From positions 1-64,000 of the forward strand of contig NZ_JAMXFD010000021.1 of NCBI RefSeq assembly GCF_025370875.1: 64,000 nt of DNA. Direction: 5' to 3'. Every line of letters begins with the position of its first letter. Position 1 is the first letter of the stretch. The stretch comes from Laspinema palackyanum D2c (GTDB lineage: Bacteria > Cyanobacteriota > Cyanobacteriia > Cyanobacteriales > Laspinemataceae). The notes beneath the pieces were generated by a model. That model saw nothing but the letters and a program-made list of their open reading frames with translations, was not told where the DNA came from and made no database searches. Below, in pieces: positions 33,739 to 44,100 of this stretch. The position numbers and the translations under genes were made by a program.

Positions 33739-35607
33739 GTGCTTAAGCGCGTCACCTTACCAGTGCTTTCTGTTTTAGTCCTGACAACGGGTTCACAACT
33801 GCAAGCCCAACCTGTACCGGCGGGGGTTGCACCAACATCGCCTCCGGCAGTTACCACGGTGTTACCTGGGGATATCAGCGGGGTGTTGCTGATTGATACC
33901 CGCGCTAATGCCTGGAATGGCTTAAATCGGTTTATTGACCTCCCGCCTGGGTTTTCTGGGCCGGGATTTTTGCCCTACATTCCGGCAGAGGTGAATTTTG
34001 CCCGGGATATCCAACCCTGGTTGGGAGATTGGGCAGCGATCGCCGTGATGCCAGGAGCAGGAGGGACCGTCCGGGCCTCTCTCCAGGAGAATGCGGTGAT
34101 GGTGGCTCCCATTGAAGACCCGAACCGGATCCCTAATTTTGTGGCCCAATTGAGTGCGATTCAGGGACAGCCTCGGGAACGTCAGTTTCAGGGAGTGACC
34201 CTGTTAGAATGGCCGGGGCCTATGGCGAGGGAACAGCGGAAGGCTCCCGGGTCCCTAAAAAGCGGGCCGATCGCCTTAAATCCCCTCTTGGCTTTCAAAC
34301 AGAGCAAATGGCTCAAAGGGTTGCCTGGATTGGCACAGACGAGGCCAATTCTGCCCGATGCTACCCCGACAGTCCCAGCCCAACCCGTTCCCAGGCCCCC
34401 CGGAGTCCCCGCCCCAGAAGTCCCGGGAACCGCCGGTTTGGCGATCGCCATTGTTCCGGGATATGTGGCAGCGGCCCAGAGTAGCGCCCCCTTGGAACGG
34501 TGGATTGCAACTAAAGACAAGAGCAATAGTTTAGCCACAGATCCCCAGTTTCAGCGCACGTTAGGGCATCCTGAATCGGGCCGATCGCTGGTGATGGGTT
34601 ATGGCAATTTTCCCCAATTGGCGCAACTTTCAAGCGTCTCTCCCCTGTTGAATCGCTTGGTTCCTCTACCCGCTTCCGGGGATATCAATCGCGCAGGGGG
34701 TGAGGTGACGACTCCCTACAGTGCGATCGATTTGATGGTGTGGATCGAACCCCAAGGGATCCGTGCTCAGTCTCGGGGGTTTGGTAAAACCCCCGAGACT
34801 GAACCCCGGGTGTCACCGACCCCAAACCCAATGGCGGCAAGACTTCCGGCATCCACCTACTTCACCTGTGGGGGCAGTCTGAATTTGTGGCAGGCGATCG
34901 GGCCGATTTTGGGTCAAACCTTCCTCACTTTGCCCGGGTTGGAGCAAATCCCTGAGTTCACTCAATCCACTCTGGGTTTAGATGTGACTGAAGATATCCT
35001 CCCCTGGATGGATGGCGAAATTACCACTTTTGTTTTTCCCACCAATCGGGGCTTTTTCCCCACCGTGGATGAAACAATGAAATTAGGAATGGGCTCGATG
35101 ATTGAAACCAGCGATCGCCAGAGTGCGGAACGCCTCTTAACTCAACTCGATGAACGGATTGCCAATCAGTTGTCCGGGGCGATTACCATTACTCGTCATC
35201 AAATTAATGAAAACTCTGTCACCAGTTGGGAGGTAATCAACCCGAATGGGAGGACAGAAAGTGTATTGGCTCATGGGTGGATTTCTGAGAATACCCTAAT
35301 GATGACCACGGGACTAGGACCGTTCCAAGAACTTTATCCGCAACCGGCTCAGAGTCTCGCCAATGCTTTTAATTTCCAAGCGGCTTTGGAACCGTTACCT
35401 CAAGCTAACCTCGGCTCTTGCTATCTGAATATGGGGTCTTTCTTAGCCTGGGTGAATACGTTTGTACCCCCGGAAATTAATGCCTCACCGGAAGGTCAAA
35501 TTGTTCTGAATAGTTTGGGTAAAATCAGGAGTATAAGTGGAACGGGTATTTCTCAGAACACTCATGTTCAATGGGATTTATTTATGCTTTTATCTCCCCG
35601 TTCCTAG
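33739..35607 (+). CDS. Secreted DUF3352 protein
   Basis: This 622-residue protein has an N-terminal export signal: with the GTG at 33739 it reads MLKRVTLPVLSVLVLTTG, followed by an AQA-type cleavage region. The GTG is preceded by AGGGAG (33724-33729); an in-frame TTG at 33706 is less likely. The rest matches DUF3352, large cyanobacterial periplasmic or cell-surface proteins of unknown role: VLPGDISGVLLIDTRANAWN, DIQPWLGDWAAIAVMPGAG, ITEDILPWMDGEITTFVFPT-like segments (actually VTEDILPWMDGEI), and a C-terminal NLGSCYLNMGSFL. A Pro-rich segment (about residues 200-235) interrupts it. Confidence 0.8.
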   Translation: MLKRVTLPVLSVLVLTTGSQLQAQPVPAGVAPTSPPAVTTVLPGDISGVLLIDTRANAWNGLNRFIDLPPGFSGPGFLPYIPAEVNFARDIQPWLGDWAAIAVMPGAGGTVRASLQENAVMVAPIEDPNRIPNFVAQLSAIQGQPRERQFQGVTLLEWPGPMAREQRKAPGSLKSGPIALNPLLAFKQSKWLKGLPGLAQTRPILPDATPTVPAQPVPRPPGVPAPEVPGTAGLAIAIVPGYVAAAQSSAPLERWIATKDKSNSLATDPQFQRTLGHPESGRSLVMGYGNFPQLAQLSSVSPLLNRLVPLPASGDINRAGGEVTTPYSAIDLMVWIEPQGIRAQSRGFGKTPETEPRVSPTPNPMAARLPASTYFTCGGSLNLWQAIGPILGQTFLTLPGLEQIPEFTQSTLGLDVTEDILPWMDGEITTFVFPTNRGFFPTVDETMKLGMGSMIETSDRQSAERLLTQLDERIANQLSGAITITRHQINENSVTSWEVINPNGRTESVLAHGWISENTLMMTTGLGPFQELYPQPAQSLANAFNFQAALEPLPQANLGSCYLNMGSFLAWVNTFVPPEINASPEGQIVLNSLGKIRSISGTGISQNTHVQWDLFMLLSPRS

Positions 35608-36254
35608 CCGGACAAAGGATGTAAAGTGAAGCGGAAGGTAGTAGAAGTGAAGGGGTAAGATTTAATTTCCTATAGGGCGATCGCAATTCCATTGGTAGGA
35701 ACTCAATCTCCTAGTTACTCCCTAAACCTCGTTTATAACTTTTTTTAGAAATCTGAAAAGCTCAATGAAAGAGAGGAATCCGTGAGGAGGGAGAATTTAT
35801 AAAAAAGTGTAGGAGAATTGTCCGTGAGCAGTAAAGCTTATCGGGCAACGAACCCAGACCGGCGATTTTCTCTTCCCCTTTGTTATCGGATTCCCATAAA
35901 CTATAAACTCATTGGGAGTAAATTTCGCTGAAAAAACCCAGAATAAAGGGTTACAGATTCAAGAAGTTATTGGTTTTAAAAAAACCGCCAGTTTTTTGTC
36001 AAGGAAATAATATAACTTTGCACAAATAACTATCCCTAATCTGATTATTTTATTAGTTTAAAAATATCTAACTTTAGAATGAGCAAAAATACGGGAAAAA
36101 ATGTAGTAACATAAGATTGACCTGTTTTCACAGAGATTGTCGATTTTCTGGAATCTTTCCAGGAACAAAAAACTGGTAGAGAAAATCCTCTAACATCAAT
36201 ATAGTCAACGTTGCAAAACAGACAAGTCTGAAGTGTTGTATCAGGAGTACGTGG
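35608..36254 (+). other. Intergenic region of about 650 bases, no gene found
   Basis: AT-rich stretches (for example 36000-36110), a TATAAA at 35902-35907 with only a weak -35, and a HIP1 site near 35680. No open frame has convincing composition and I see no strong terminator after the DUF3352 gene. It may hold an unrecognised small RNA or a long leader for the DUF1400 gene. Confidence 0.4.
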
Positions 36255-36971
36255 ATGAACATAACCTCTGGGTTCGATATTAATCAAAGATTCTCCTTTG
36301 TGGTGAAACAGTTTCATGGGATCTGGAAAAGAGCTTTATCCCTAGGACTGGCAATGGTTTTAGCAGTCACTGCTGCGGTTACCATAAATTGTGACAATGC
36401 GATGGCTGTAGAGAGAATCATCCTAATGTACGGGGATTCCCGCGAGACCATCTCGATCGGCGACTTGCGCCGGTTTGTGAGCGAAGGTGCGGAGCCCGCA
36501 GAATTTCGCACCCGGTTGGGTATCATCGAGCGCGATATTGAGGCATTACGGTTTGCCTTGGGTCAGGAAATTCCAGTTTCCCAGGAATTCTTGAGACGAA
36601 TTCTCAACAGCACCATCGGTCAATTTATCCTCACCCGTCTTGAACCTGTTCTGGGTATTGCAGTAGAGGAAAATGTTACTCAAGTCGTTGATGCCTTCGT
36701 TTCTGCAGCAGCCAACGATAGCTTTACCCTCTTGGAATTGCTAGAAAACTATCCAGAACAACAGTTGAGCGTCAGTGGTCCCCTGTTAGAAGAAGGCTAT
36801 AACCGAATTAGTTTCTTGGCGACGGATGTTTTGGCGATCGCCCAAGTAGTTCAAACCTATTTAGCGGACGTGGTTTGTGAAGATGGATTGTTGGGCTCGG
36901 ATTTTAACACCAAACCAGTCCCCGAACTTTTAACCGGCTCTAAGTCGAATAACTTAGGGTGGTCTAAATAA
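36255..36971 (+). CDS. Secreted stand-alone DUF1400 protein, copy 1
   Basis: This 238-residue protein has a long basic N-terminal region followed by a hydrophobic export segment (ALSLGLAMVLAVTAAVTINC). The mature part, AVERIILMYGDSRETISIGDLRRF and then ILNSTIGQFILTRLEPVLG, matches DUF1400, which in other cyanobacterial proteins precedes an alpha/beta-hydrolase domain. Here the hydrolase is absent. FTLLELLENYPEQQLSVSG is also typical of this domain. It ends with a polar tail of 30 residues after a final VVCEDG. A terminator hairpin follows, then a paralogue, so this is a tandem pair. Confidence 0.8.
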   Translation: MNITSGFDINQRFSFVVKQFHGIWKRALSLGLAMVLAVTAAVTINCDNAMAVERIILMYGDSRETISIGDLRRFVSEGAEPAEFRTRLGIIERDIEALRFALGQEIPVSQEFLRRILNSTIGQFILTRLEPVLGIAVEENVTQVVDAFVSAAANDSFTLLELLENYPEQQLSVSGPLLEEGYNRISFLATDVLAIAQVVQTYLADVVCEDGLLGSDFNTKPVPELLTGSKSNNLGWSK

Positions 36972-36986
36972 ACTCAATTCAATTTA

Positions 36987-37012
36987 TAGAGGCAGAATGA
37001 CTGCCTCTATTT
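36987..37012 (+). terminator. Intrinsic terminator between the DUF1400 genes
   Basis: TAGAGGCAG (36987-36995) pairs with CTGCCTCTA (37001-37009), loop of five, then TTT. The short T-run suggests partial termination. Confidence 0.6.
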
Positions 37013-37086
37013 CATGCTTCATGAGCCGATAATTTGGGTCGGGTGAAGCCAGCAACAAGGGTGAAAAATCCTTCAGGAGCGATGCC

Positions 37087-37704
37087 ATGAAAATAAAAAT
37101 CAAAACCTTTGTCACCAGTCTGAGCCAGCTACCCAAAAAGTGGGTGAAATTTATAGCCCTCAGCCTCGTTGTTTTTCTGACCAGTCTTTCATTCGTGGTG
37201 TTTACACCCTCCCCGGCGACGGCCTCTCAAGTGGTGGTCCTGACCTATGGTCCCCAGCGAATTGCCATTCCCATGCAGGAACTACAGGAATTTGGGCAAA
37301 CCGGAGAAGCATCTCGGGTGATCCGATTTTTGACAGGAATTGCTGATGTTGATCGGGATCTATTTCGGACGGTTTTAACCCAAGAAATTCCGGCCAGCGT
37401 CCGAATTTTAGACCGTTCCCTCAACTTTATTGTCGGAGAATTATTCCTCTACGAGATCAGTCAAGCCATTTATCCGCCCTCGGGTCGTAAAGGGATTGAA
37501 GGTTTGCGATCGAGTTTGGTTCTTTCTGCTGCGGATGATGGCAGACTTTCTTTGCTAGAACTTCTGCAAAAATATCCGTCTCAACGGGTTGAAATTGATG
37601 CGAGAAAGATCAATCAAACTTATGGGCAGGTCCAATTTTTGGTAGAAGGAGCAGAGAAAGCAGCCCAATTTGTTCGAGAAACGTTTGGGGATATTATTTG
37701 TTAA
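37087..37704 (+). CDS. Secreted stand-alone DUF1400 protein, copy 2
   Basis: This 205-residue paralogue of the preceding gene has an export signal (WVKFIALSLVVFLTSLSFVV, ending PATASQ). The DUF1400 domain follows: VVVLTYGPQRIAIPMQELQE, then FRTVLTQEIPASVRILDRSL and RLSLLELLQKYPSQRVEIDA. The end VRETFGDIIC parallels LADVVCEDG of copy 1, so the terminal Cys is a shared feature. No hydrolase domain. The ATG lies shortly after CAGGAGCG. Co-directional with copy 1, 115 bases apart; partly co-transcribed at best. Function unknown. Confidence 0.8.
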   Translation: MKIKIKTFVTSLSQLPKKWVKFIALSLVVFLTSLSFVVFTPSPATASQVVVLTYGPQRIAIPMQELQEFGQTGEASRVIRFLTGIADVDRDLFRTVLTQEIPASVRILDRSLNFIVGELFLYEISQAIYPPSGRKGIEGLRSSLVLSAADDGRLSLLELLQKYPSQRVEIDARKINQTYGQVQFLVEGAEKAAQFVRETFGDIIC

Positions 37705-37794
37705 GCACTCGCTGCTGTCTTGCCGATGAAGGTTACCCACTCGGAGAATCAAAACCTTAGAGGGGTAAAATTTTAAAAAATTGAATTCCTTCTC

Positions 37795-37836
37795 AAAAGC
37801 CGACTGTTTCTTAGGTTTAAGAAATAGTCGGCTTTT
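37795..37836. terminator. Strong bidirectional hairpin after the DUF1400 pair
   Basis: AAAAGCCGACTGTTTCTTA (37795-37813) pairs with TAAGAAATAGTCGGCTTTT (37818-37836), with one mismatched pair and a four-base loop. T-runs are present at the ends on both strands. Confidence 0.8.
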
Positions 37837-37921
37837 GGCGATCGCCCCTCAATCCGTCCGCACAGGGTTCCCACAGCCACCAACTCTATAATAAAAATTG
37901 TACGCTCACCCTGGGACCCCT

Positions 37922-39094
37922 ATGCTCACTGACATTAAAAACATTGCTGCTAAACTCGCACCTCGCCTGATCGAGATTCGGCGACATATTCACAGTCATC
38001 CCGAACTTAGTGGTCAAGAGTATCAAACCGCTGCTTATGTGGCGGGGGTGCTTTCTTCCTGTGGAGTCCATGTGCGAGAGGGGGTGGGTAAAACCGGGGT
38101 CATGGGAGAACTTTCCGGTCAAATCACCGATGAGAGAGTCTTGGCAATTCGCACCGATATGGATGCGCTGCCGATCGCCGAACGCACTGGGTTAGACTAT
38201 GCTTCCCAGCAGGCAGGAGTGATGCACGCTTGTGGTCATGATGTCCATACCACCGTCGGATTAGGAACAGCGATGATCCTCTCGGAACTGGTGGATAATT
38301 TACCCGGAACCGTGCGTTTTTTATTCCAACCCGCAGAGGAAATTGCTCAAGGTGCCGGTTGGATGATTGCTGATGGTGCAATGCAACAGGTCAGCAATAT
38401 TTTAAGCTTGCACGTTTTTCCGTCGATTCCGGGGGGGTCCGTCGGGATTCGACGGGGAGCATTAACCGCCGCCGCCGATGACCTAGAAATCACAATTATT
38501 GGGGAATCCGGACATGGTGCCCGTCCCCATGAGGCAGTCGATGCGATTTGGATTGCCTCTCAGGTGATTACCACCCTCCAGCAGGCCATTTCCCGAACTC
38601 AGAACCCTTTACGTCCGGTAGTTTTGACCATTGGTCAACTGAATGGAGGACGGGCTCCGAATGTGATTGCGGACTCCGTGAAAATGCTGGGAACTGTGCG
38701 ATCGCTGCATCCCGAAACCCATGCCGACTTACCCGCTTGGATTGAGAAGATTGTGGCAAATGTCTGTCAGATGCATGGCGGCAACTATGAAATGAACTAC
38801 CGACGCGGAGTCCCTTCCGTGCAAAATGATACCGGGATGACGCAGTTAGTCGAATCAGCAGCATTAGAAGCCTGGGGAAGCGATCGCGTCATCTATATTC
38901 CCGAACCCTCCCTCGGTGCCGAAGATTTTTCCCTCTACCTCGAATACGCACCGGGAATGATGTTTCGTCTCGGTGTCGGACATCCCGACAAACCCAATTA
39001 TCCCCTCCATCATCCTCAATTCGAGGTGGATGAATCAGCGATCGTCACCGGCATTGTCACCCTCGCTTATGCGGCTTGCAAGTATTGGGAATGA
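37922..39094 (+). CDS. M20-family metal-dependent amidohydrolase
   Basis: This is a cytosolic peptidase-M20/amidohydrolase related to hippurate hydrolases, IAA-amino acid hydrolases and AbgB. Landmarks are RRHIHSHPELSGQEYQTA (about 25-42), IRTDMDALPIAERTGL, MHACGHDVHTTVGLGTAM with the metal-binding Cys/His residues, FQPAEEIAQGAGWM with the catalytic Glu pair, and SLGAEDFSLYLEYAPGMMF near the end. The internal lid/dimerisation domain (about 185-295) is present. I chose ATG 37922; an in-frame TTG at 37898 would add eight unlikely residues. Probable role: hydrolysis of N-acyl amino acids; exact substrate unknown. Confidence 0.92.
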   Translation: MLTDIKNIAAKLAPRLIEIRRHIHSHPELSGQEYQTAAYVAGVLSSCGVHVREGVGKTGVMGELSGQITDERVLAIRTDMDALPIAERTGLDYASQQAGVMHACGHDVHTTVGLGTAMILSELVDNLPGTVRFLFQPAEEIAQGAGWMIADGAMQQVSNILSLHVFPSIPGGSVGIRRGALTAAADDLEITIIGESGHGARPHEAVDAIWIASQVITTLQQAISRTQNPLRPVVLTIGQLNGGRAPNVIADSVKMLGTVRSLHPETHADLPAWIEKIVANVCQMHGGNYEMNYRRGVPSVQNDTGMTQLVESAALEAWGSDRVIYIPEPSLGAEDFSLYLEYAPGMMFRLGVGHPDKPNYPLHHPQFEVDESAIVTGIVTLAYAACKYWE

Positions 39095-39095
39095 G

Positions 39096-39265
39096 GGTCA
39101 TGGGTCATGGGTCATGGGTCATTGGGAGACTGTTTGTAGTAACGACTTTAGTCGTTATCCTCGTGACGTGGCTTAAGCCACGTCACGAGGATTGGTCATG
39201 GGTCATGGGTCCTGGATTGATGGGAGAGATAGAAGATTGTTTGTAGTAACGACTTTAGTCGTTAT
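39096..39265. repeat. Composite repeat block: heptamer repeats and palindromes
   Basis: A GGTCATG-type heptamer is repeated in tandem at 39096-39123 and again around 39194-39213. Between and after them lie two copies of the GTAGTAACGACTTtAGTCGTTA element (39131-39158 and 39238-39265) and a perfect 32-base palindrome at 39161-39192 centred on GGCTTAAGCC. Short heptamer repeats of this kind are known from filamentous cyanobacteria. Confidence 0.8.
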
Positions 39266-39355
39266 CTTCTTCTTCATCCTTTCGGGGGATGAATTTAGAC
39301 TAGGTTCTTGTTAGGGTAATTGAATAATCTGAATGAGTGAAATAGGGCTAACCTT

Positions 39356-39610
39356 ATGGCAGCAAGTAAACAACTCCAAGGACTAGAACTGATTGACTGT
39401 GCTAAGGCGAATGCTGAACAGGGTTTAGCAACAGCAGCGGCACAGAGTGGTTATGGGCAGAATACGAGCTTATTTTCCCAAGAACTCAAAGCAGCTTGCC
39501 AGGACATTGGGGTTGAAATTAGTGAACTCAGCGATTTGATTACCCCTCAGCATGAAATGAAACAAGGACGAGGGATTGATATTGCGCCGGAAACTCCTGG
39601 AAATTTATAA
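39356..39610 (+). CDS. Small hypothetical protein
   Basis: This 84-residue protein is soluble and helical: MAASKQLQGLELIDCAKANA, then a Gly/Asn-containing linker (SGYGQNTSLF) and another helix (ELKAACQDIGVEISELSDL). The C terminus is polar. Two Cys occur (C15 and C47 approximately). I do not recognise the family. The ATG is preceded by no strong ribosome-binding site, but the composition looks like a real protein and it sits in a gap between unrelated genes. Confidence 0.6.
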   Translation: MAASKQLQGLELIDCAKANAEQGLATAAAQSGYGQNTSLFSQELKAACQDIGVEISELSDLITPQHEMKQGRGIDIAPETPGNL

Positions 39611-39788
39611 TGCTCAATGACCCATCAAAGCGGGTTTAAAATTAATATTTTTTATGCCGATGGAGGGATGCGCTTCGGCTGGGGATAGGGTATAAGGTAG
39701 AATCTGGGTTTCTTGACAAGATTTCTACATCCTGTCCCAAATTGTTGACCGTGAGAAATGTCGGGTGGGACATACCCACCCAACGTAA

Positions 39789-40922
39789 CTAAAAATGTTC
39801 GTATTCTCGGTGCTCACGGTGTGGCAAGGTTTCTAGGCGGTTGCTCAAATCGGTGACGGAATGATAGAGGCGATCGTATCCATCTTGTAAGGAGGCGATC
39901 GCGGTTGCCTGAAAATCAATCTCTTGATGGAGGCGTTCCACTTCTTCCTTTTCTAAACAATTCAGCCGTCTTTGCATCTGTGTATTAAGGGTTGAGACTT
40001 TCTCAAATAACTCTGCAATTGCTGCTTCAATGCTGCCAAGTTGTTCTAGGTTACTCAAGAGAGGCAAGGCTTCAACCCGCTGTTGTAGCTGTGCTAATCC
40101 CTCGCTGATTCGGGTCATTTCGCCTTGAAGTGCGCTAATTTCCTCGGATTCGGGATGCTGCTGTTTAAATTCCGCCCGTAATCGGTCTAAGTTGCGTTTT
40201 AAGGCAGTTAAAGAACCCGTCTGTTCCAACTTTTTAACCGCTTGGGTGAGACGTTGCAAATAGGGCTTGACAATTTGTTTGTTTTGTTGTTCTAATGTTT
40301 TGACTCGTCTGGTCAAGGGTTCCATTTCGGTTTGAATTTGGAACTGGAATTCAGCCAAATTCACAGAGGAGGGGAGGGTTTCCTCGGTCCTTGAAGAGTT
40401 GGCGAATTCTAATTCTGCCTGGGGTGGCGTAGCGAGTTGGTCTAACTGTTCCTGCATTAATAATAAGCGAACGTTCACTGTCTCCCAGTCATCTTCGCGG
40501 ACGGCAGTTTTTTGGAGGCGTTGGGTGATGGTTTGTAACTGAGAAATCGCCTCATGTAAAGGATGCAGATTCACCTTTTCCACGGGGGGTTGTTGGCGGA
40601 TGGCAGTTTGGAGAGAATCCACCATTTGCCGGACATCGGCGATCGCCGAGGTGGTTTGTTGTGCCGTTTCCTGTTGCGATCGCATTCGATTCGACAAATT
40701 TAGACTTAACGCCAAGGTGAGAGGCACTGCCGCATAGACGACTTGTCCGGAAAGAGCTGCCACGACGGTTCCCACGGCGGCTCCGGCTACACAAGTGCCT
40801 TCAACTATGGTTTGCCAGGGATATGGGTTGAGATTGCCCCTAAAACTTTGACTGGAAGGTTTTATCGTTTGCATGGTTGGTGGTAGGCTGCCCGGTTTTG
40901 CACCAATTATAGTCACTTCCAC
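39789..40922 (-). CDS. Membrane-anchored coiled-coil protein, paralogous N terminus to the PLD-TPR protein
   Basis: This 377-residue protein has an N-terminal pair of hydrophobic segments (GTCVAGAAVGTVVAALSGQV, then YAAVPLTLALSLNLSNRMR; about residues 38-80) followed by about 290 residues of heptad-type coiled coil (for example LRQRLTQAVKKLEQ-like helices and QRLQKTAVREDDWETVN). The hydrophobic pair and the NLSNR/NLANR end match the N terminus of the large protein at 41176-44628, so they are paralogues in this domain. It lacks PLD and TPR regions. The two genes lie 250 bases apart with a compound palindromic repeat between them. Function unknown; possibly a partner or shortened copy. Confidence 0.75.
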   Translation of the reverse strand: MEVTIIGAKPGSLPPTMQTIKPSSQSFRGNLNPYPWQTIVEGTCVAGAAVGTVVAALSGQVVYAAVPLTLALSLNLSNRMRSQQETAQQTTSAIADVRQMVDSLQTAIRQQPPVEKVNLHPLHEAISQLQTITQRLQKTAVREDDWETVNVRLLLMQEQLDQLATPPQAELEFANSSRTEETLPSSVNLAEFQFQIQTEMEPLTRRVKTLEQQNKQIVKPYLQRLTQAVKKLEQTGSLTALKRNLDRLRAEFKQQHPESEEISALQGEMTRISEGLAQLQQRVEALPLLSNLEQLGSIEAAIAELFEKVSTLNTQMQRRLNCLEKEEVERLHQEIDFQATAIASLQDGYDRLYHSVTDLSNRLETLPHREHREYEHF

Positions 40923-41018
40923 AACAAAGGGGGAATTTTTTATTCGGGCTAGGATGCTGGTACCAGATTAGAAAAAAAATTGGGTTTCTTCACAAATAGG
41001 ATTTACGCAATCTCAGTA

Positions 41019-41160
41019 GCAACAACGGGCGGGGGATCAATCCCCCGCCTCATAGAATCAAGTCGTCTAAAGACGACTGTTCGTCTTATTCCGTGGTGTT
41101 TTTAGTCGGTTTTCAACCGACTTGAGCTGTTAGGCCGCCAATCGTTTGAACCCCCGCCGT
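41019..41160. repeat. Compound palindromic element, copy 1 (MITE-like)
   Basis: Nested palindromes in a block of about 140 bases: GGCGGGGG/CCCCCGCC around 41034-41058, AAGTCGTC/GACGACT near 41063-41081, and AGTCGGTTTT/AACCGACTT near 41105-41124. The block ends in another GC-rich arm. Copy 2, at 58016-58144, is approximately its reverse complement, including the central ...CCACGGAATAA... segment. No coding capacity. Confidence 0.8.
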
Positions 41161-41175
41161 TTGTTGCTTGTTGAT

Positions 41176-44100
41176 TCACTCTGCACTCGCCAACGCAGTT
41201 AGGGCCGCGATCGCCTGTTGGTGATGGATGGTATCTCCTTGGCGAGAAAACAAATTCGCCGCCGTTTGTAAATCCCCGATCGCCCCTTGGCGATCGCCCA
41301 TTTCTGCCCTCGCCCGACCCCGATAGTTATAGGCACTAGCATACTTCTCATTCAGACTCAGGGCTTGGGTAAAGTCCTCGATCGCCCCATGATAATCAGC
41401 CCCTGCGGACCGGGCAACCCCCCGATTCAAGTAGGCGACGGCATCATCAGGTTTCAAGCGCAAGGTTTCTGTATAATCCGCGATCGCCCCCGCATAGTCC
41501 GCTTGGTTATACCGGGCTAATCCTCGGTTGTTATACGCCACCGCATCTTGGGGGTTCAGTTGAATCGCACGAGTGTAATCCTCTGCCGCTTGTGGATAAT
41601 TCCCCAAGCGTCCGTAGGCTTCCCCGCGATAGAAATAAGCCCCTGTCTGTTCCGGCGCTTTCAGGATTGACTCAGTATAATCGCCAATGGCTCCAGTATA
41701 ATCTCCCTGATTAAACCGGGCAAATCCTCGGTTAAAATACACCACCGCTTCATTGTCATTCAGTTCCAGCGATCGCGTATAGTCGGAAATTGCCCCGGCA
41801 AAATCACCGATTTGGAACTTCGCCAATCCGCGATTATTATACGCCGTCGGCTGATTGCCATCAATCTGCAACGCCCGAGTATAATCATCAACCGCCCCTT
41901 CATAATCCCCAATATCCAACCGCTCAAATCCGCGATTGTAATAAGCGCTGGCATTGGCGGGATTCAGCAACGGTTCACTAAAGCGCTCAATCAACCCGTG
42001 AATAATCTTCGGATCTGTCGTGCGTAATCCCACTTCCCGTTCCGGTATGGCATCACTGCTACTCAGGAAATGATGGGTGGCTAACATCGCCCACTTGTCA
42101 TCGCACACCAAAAAGTTTTCATGGGTGCCGAGGACTTTTAATTGCAGGCGATCGCCATATTGAGTCCGCAGATGTTCCAAATCATTCAAGGCATCATATA
42201 ACCCGCGTTTTGCCATCGGGTCCAGTTGCCAATGTTCATTAATCCGAATCGGGAATTCTCCGGCTTCAATATCCCGCAGATGTCCCCAACCGATTTCGAT
42301 TTGCACACCCTGTTGCAGCAGTCCTTCCAGCTTTTGCAACAGGTTACCATCCAATCCTGCCCGACTGACCCAAGGACAGACTAAAATCAGGCGATGTTGA
42401 GCGTTATCGATCGCCTCCTCCAGTTGGGCTCTAATCGAGGGTCGGTCAAACACCAACTCATACTGATGAGCTTTAATCCCTTCCAGTAAGGATTCGATTT
42501 GATAGAGTTGCTGGGCGATCGCCGGAGAAATCAGGGATTGCAGATGACCGCTTTCCGGGTTAGTGTGAGGCACTTCCGGATGGGTTGCCAGGGCTTTGAG
42601 TTGCTGACTCAGTTGCTCAATCTGTGGTTGCACTGAGACTTGTGCAGGGCGATTCCGCCACTGTTCCAGTTGCCCTTCCAGTTGTCCTAAAGCCGCCTCT
42701 AACCGTTCAATTCGCTCCGGGGTCACATCGGATAAGTGACCGATGGATTCGCTCACTTGCGCCAGGGCCGATCGCAACTCAGAAATTTCCAGTCGCAGCA
42801 CATCAATCACTTCGGCATCCCGTTCCTCTGTCGGAGATTGGCTAGAATTCGGCAGTTGTTCCAATCGCCGATCCAGTTCGCTGACACTGGCCGTGAGATT
42901 TTCGATTTGCTCCAATTCTGGACGAGAGTTGAACTGTTCCAGCAGTTGGTGAATTTGGTGAGTCACCTCACTGGACACCGCATTAGGAACGCCACTCCCT
43001 TGCCATTCCAGTTGTTCCCGCAGACTCTGCACCTCTTGGCGCAATTGCTCCCGTTCTTGCGGCAGGGTTTCGTCAATGCGTGCACTCAGTTCGCTGACCA
43101 TGCTATCCAGTTGACTGAGGCGACTGCTCACTTCACTTTGGTTTTCCAGGGAGGTAGTGAGTTGTCGCACTTGTGCCAGGTTCGCGGTAACTTCCAGCAG
43201 CGCTTGATTCAGTTTGTGCACATCAGATTGTGAGGCGATCGCTTCGGGTAAGTTATTGACGCGATCGGCTAATTGTTCAATCTGGTCCTGTAGTTCAGGA
43301 ATGGGAAATTCCGCCAGGAGGTCCACCCGTTTTTTGAGGGTTGTGAGGGCAGTTTCCAACGGTTCTAACGCTTCCGGGGCGACAAATTGGGGTAATCCCT
43401 CAATTTTCTCCTGTAATCCAACGAGGGCAGTTTTCCAGGACGCCTGCTCTTGTTGCAGGGTTGCTAATCCAGTGGTTAACTGTTCTAACTCCCGGGTTTG
43501 CAGGGCCAAATCCTCTTGAATCCGGCGCAAATTCACCGCTTCTAAGGGGGCTAACCGCGTATCAATTTCCGTGATCGCCTCGCTGACGGATTCGGCAATT
43601 TTCCGGAGTGCTTCATCGACTCCAGTTAAATCCACCGCTGACTCGTTGCCACGGGCGGAAACCCCGAGGCGTTCTAAATCTAACTGCTGTTCCAGTTGAG
43701 GAATCAAGGCGATCGCCAGGGATAAAGCATTTCTCAAGCGTTCCACTTGCTCAATATCCGGTTGCGCTGCCACCTTCTGATTCAGTTGTTCCAGTTGCAT
43801 CCGCAACTCGCTCACCGGGGCGATCGCCTGTTCTAATGCTTGCTGCCGTTCCTGCAATTTAGCAATTTCTGAACTGAGGGAACTCACCTGTTCCGCGCCA
43901 AATTCTAGGGGATTTCCGGCACTCACTCGCGCTTCGAGATCCGCGCGCAACCCCGCAATTTCCTGCTCAATCGCTTGACTCACACTGGCGCGAACCGTTT
44001 CCAGTCGCTGTTCAATTTGAGCAATTTCTGACAACACCGGGTTTAAATCCGGAGTCCCACTGCCGGTTTCCAATTTCGAGAGTTTGTTTTGAAATTGGGC

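Noticed and set aside
42736-43233. 165-codon frame on the plus strand inside the large PLD-TPR gene
   Set aside because: It is an antisense shadow of the coiled-coil region with no start context or family resemblance.
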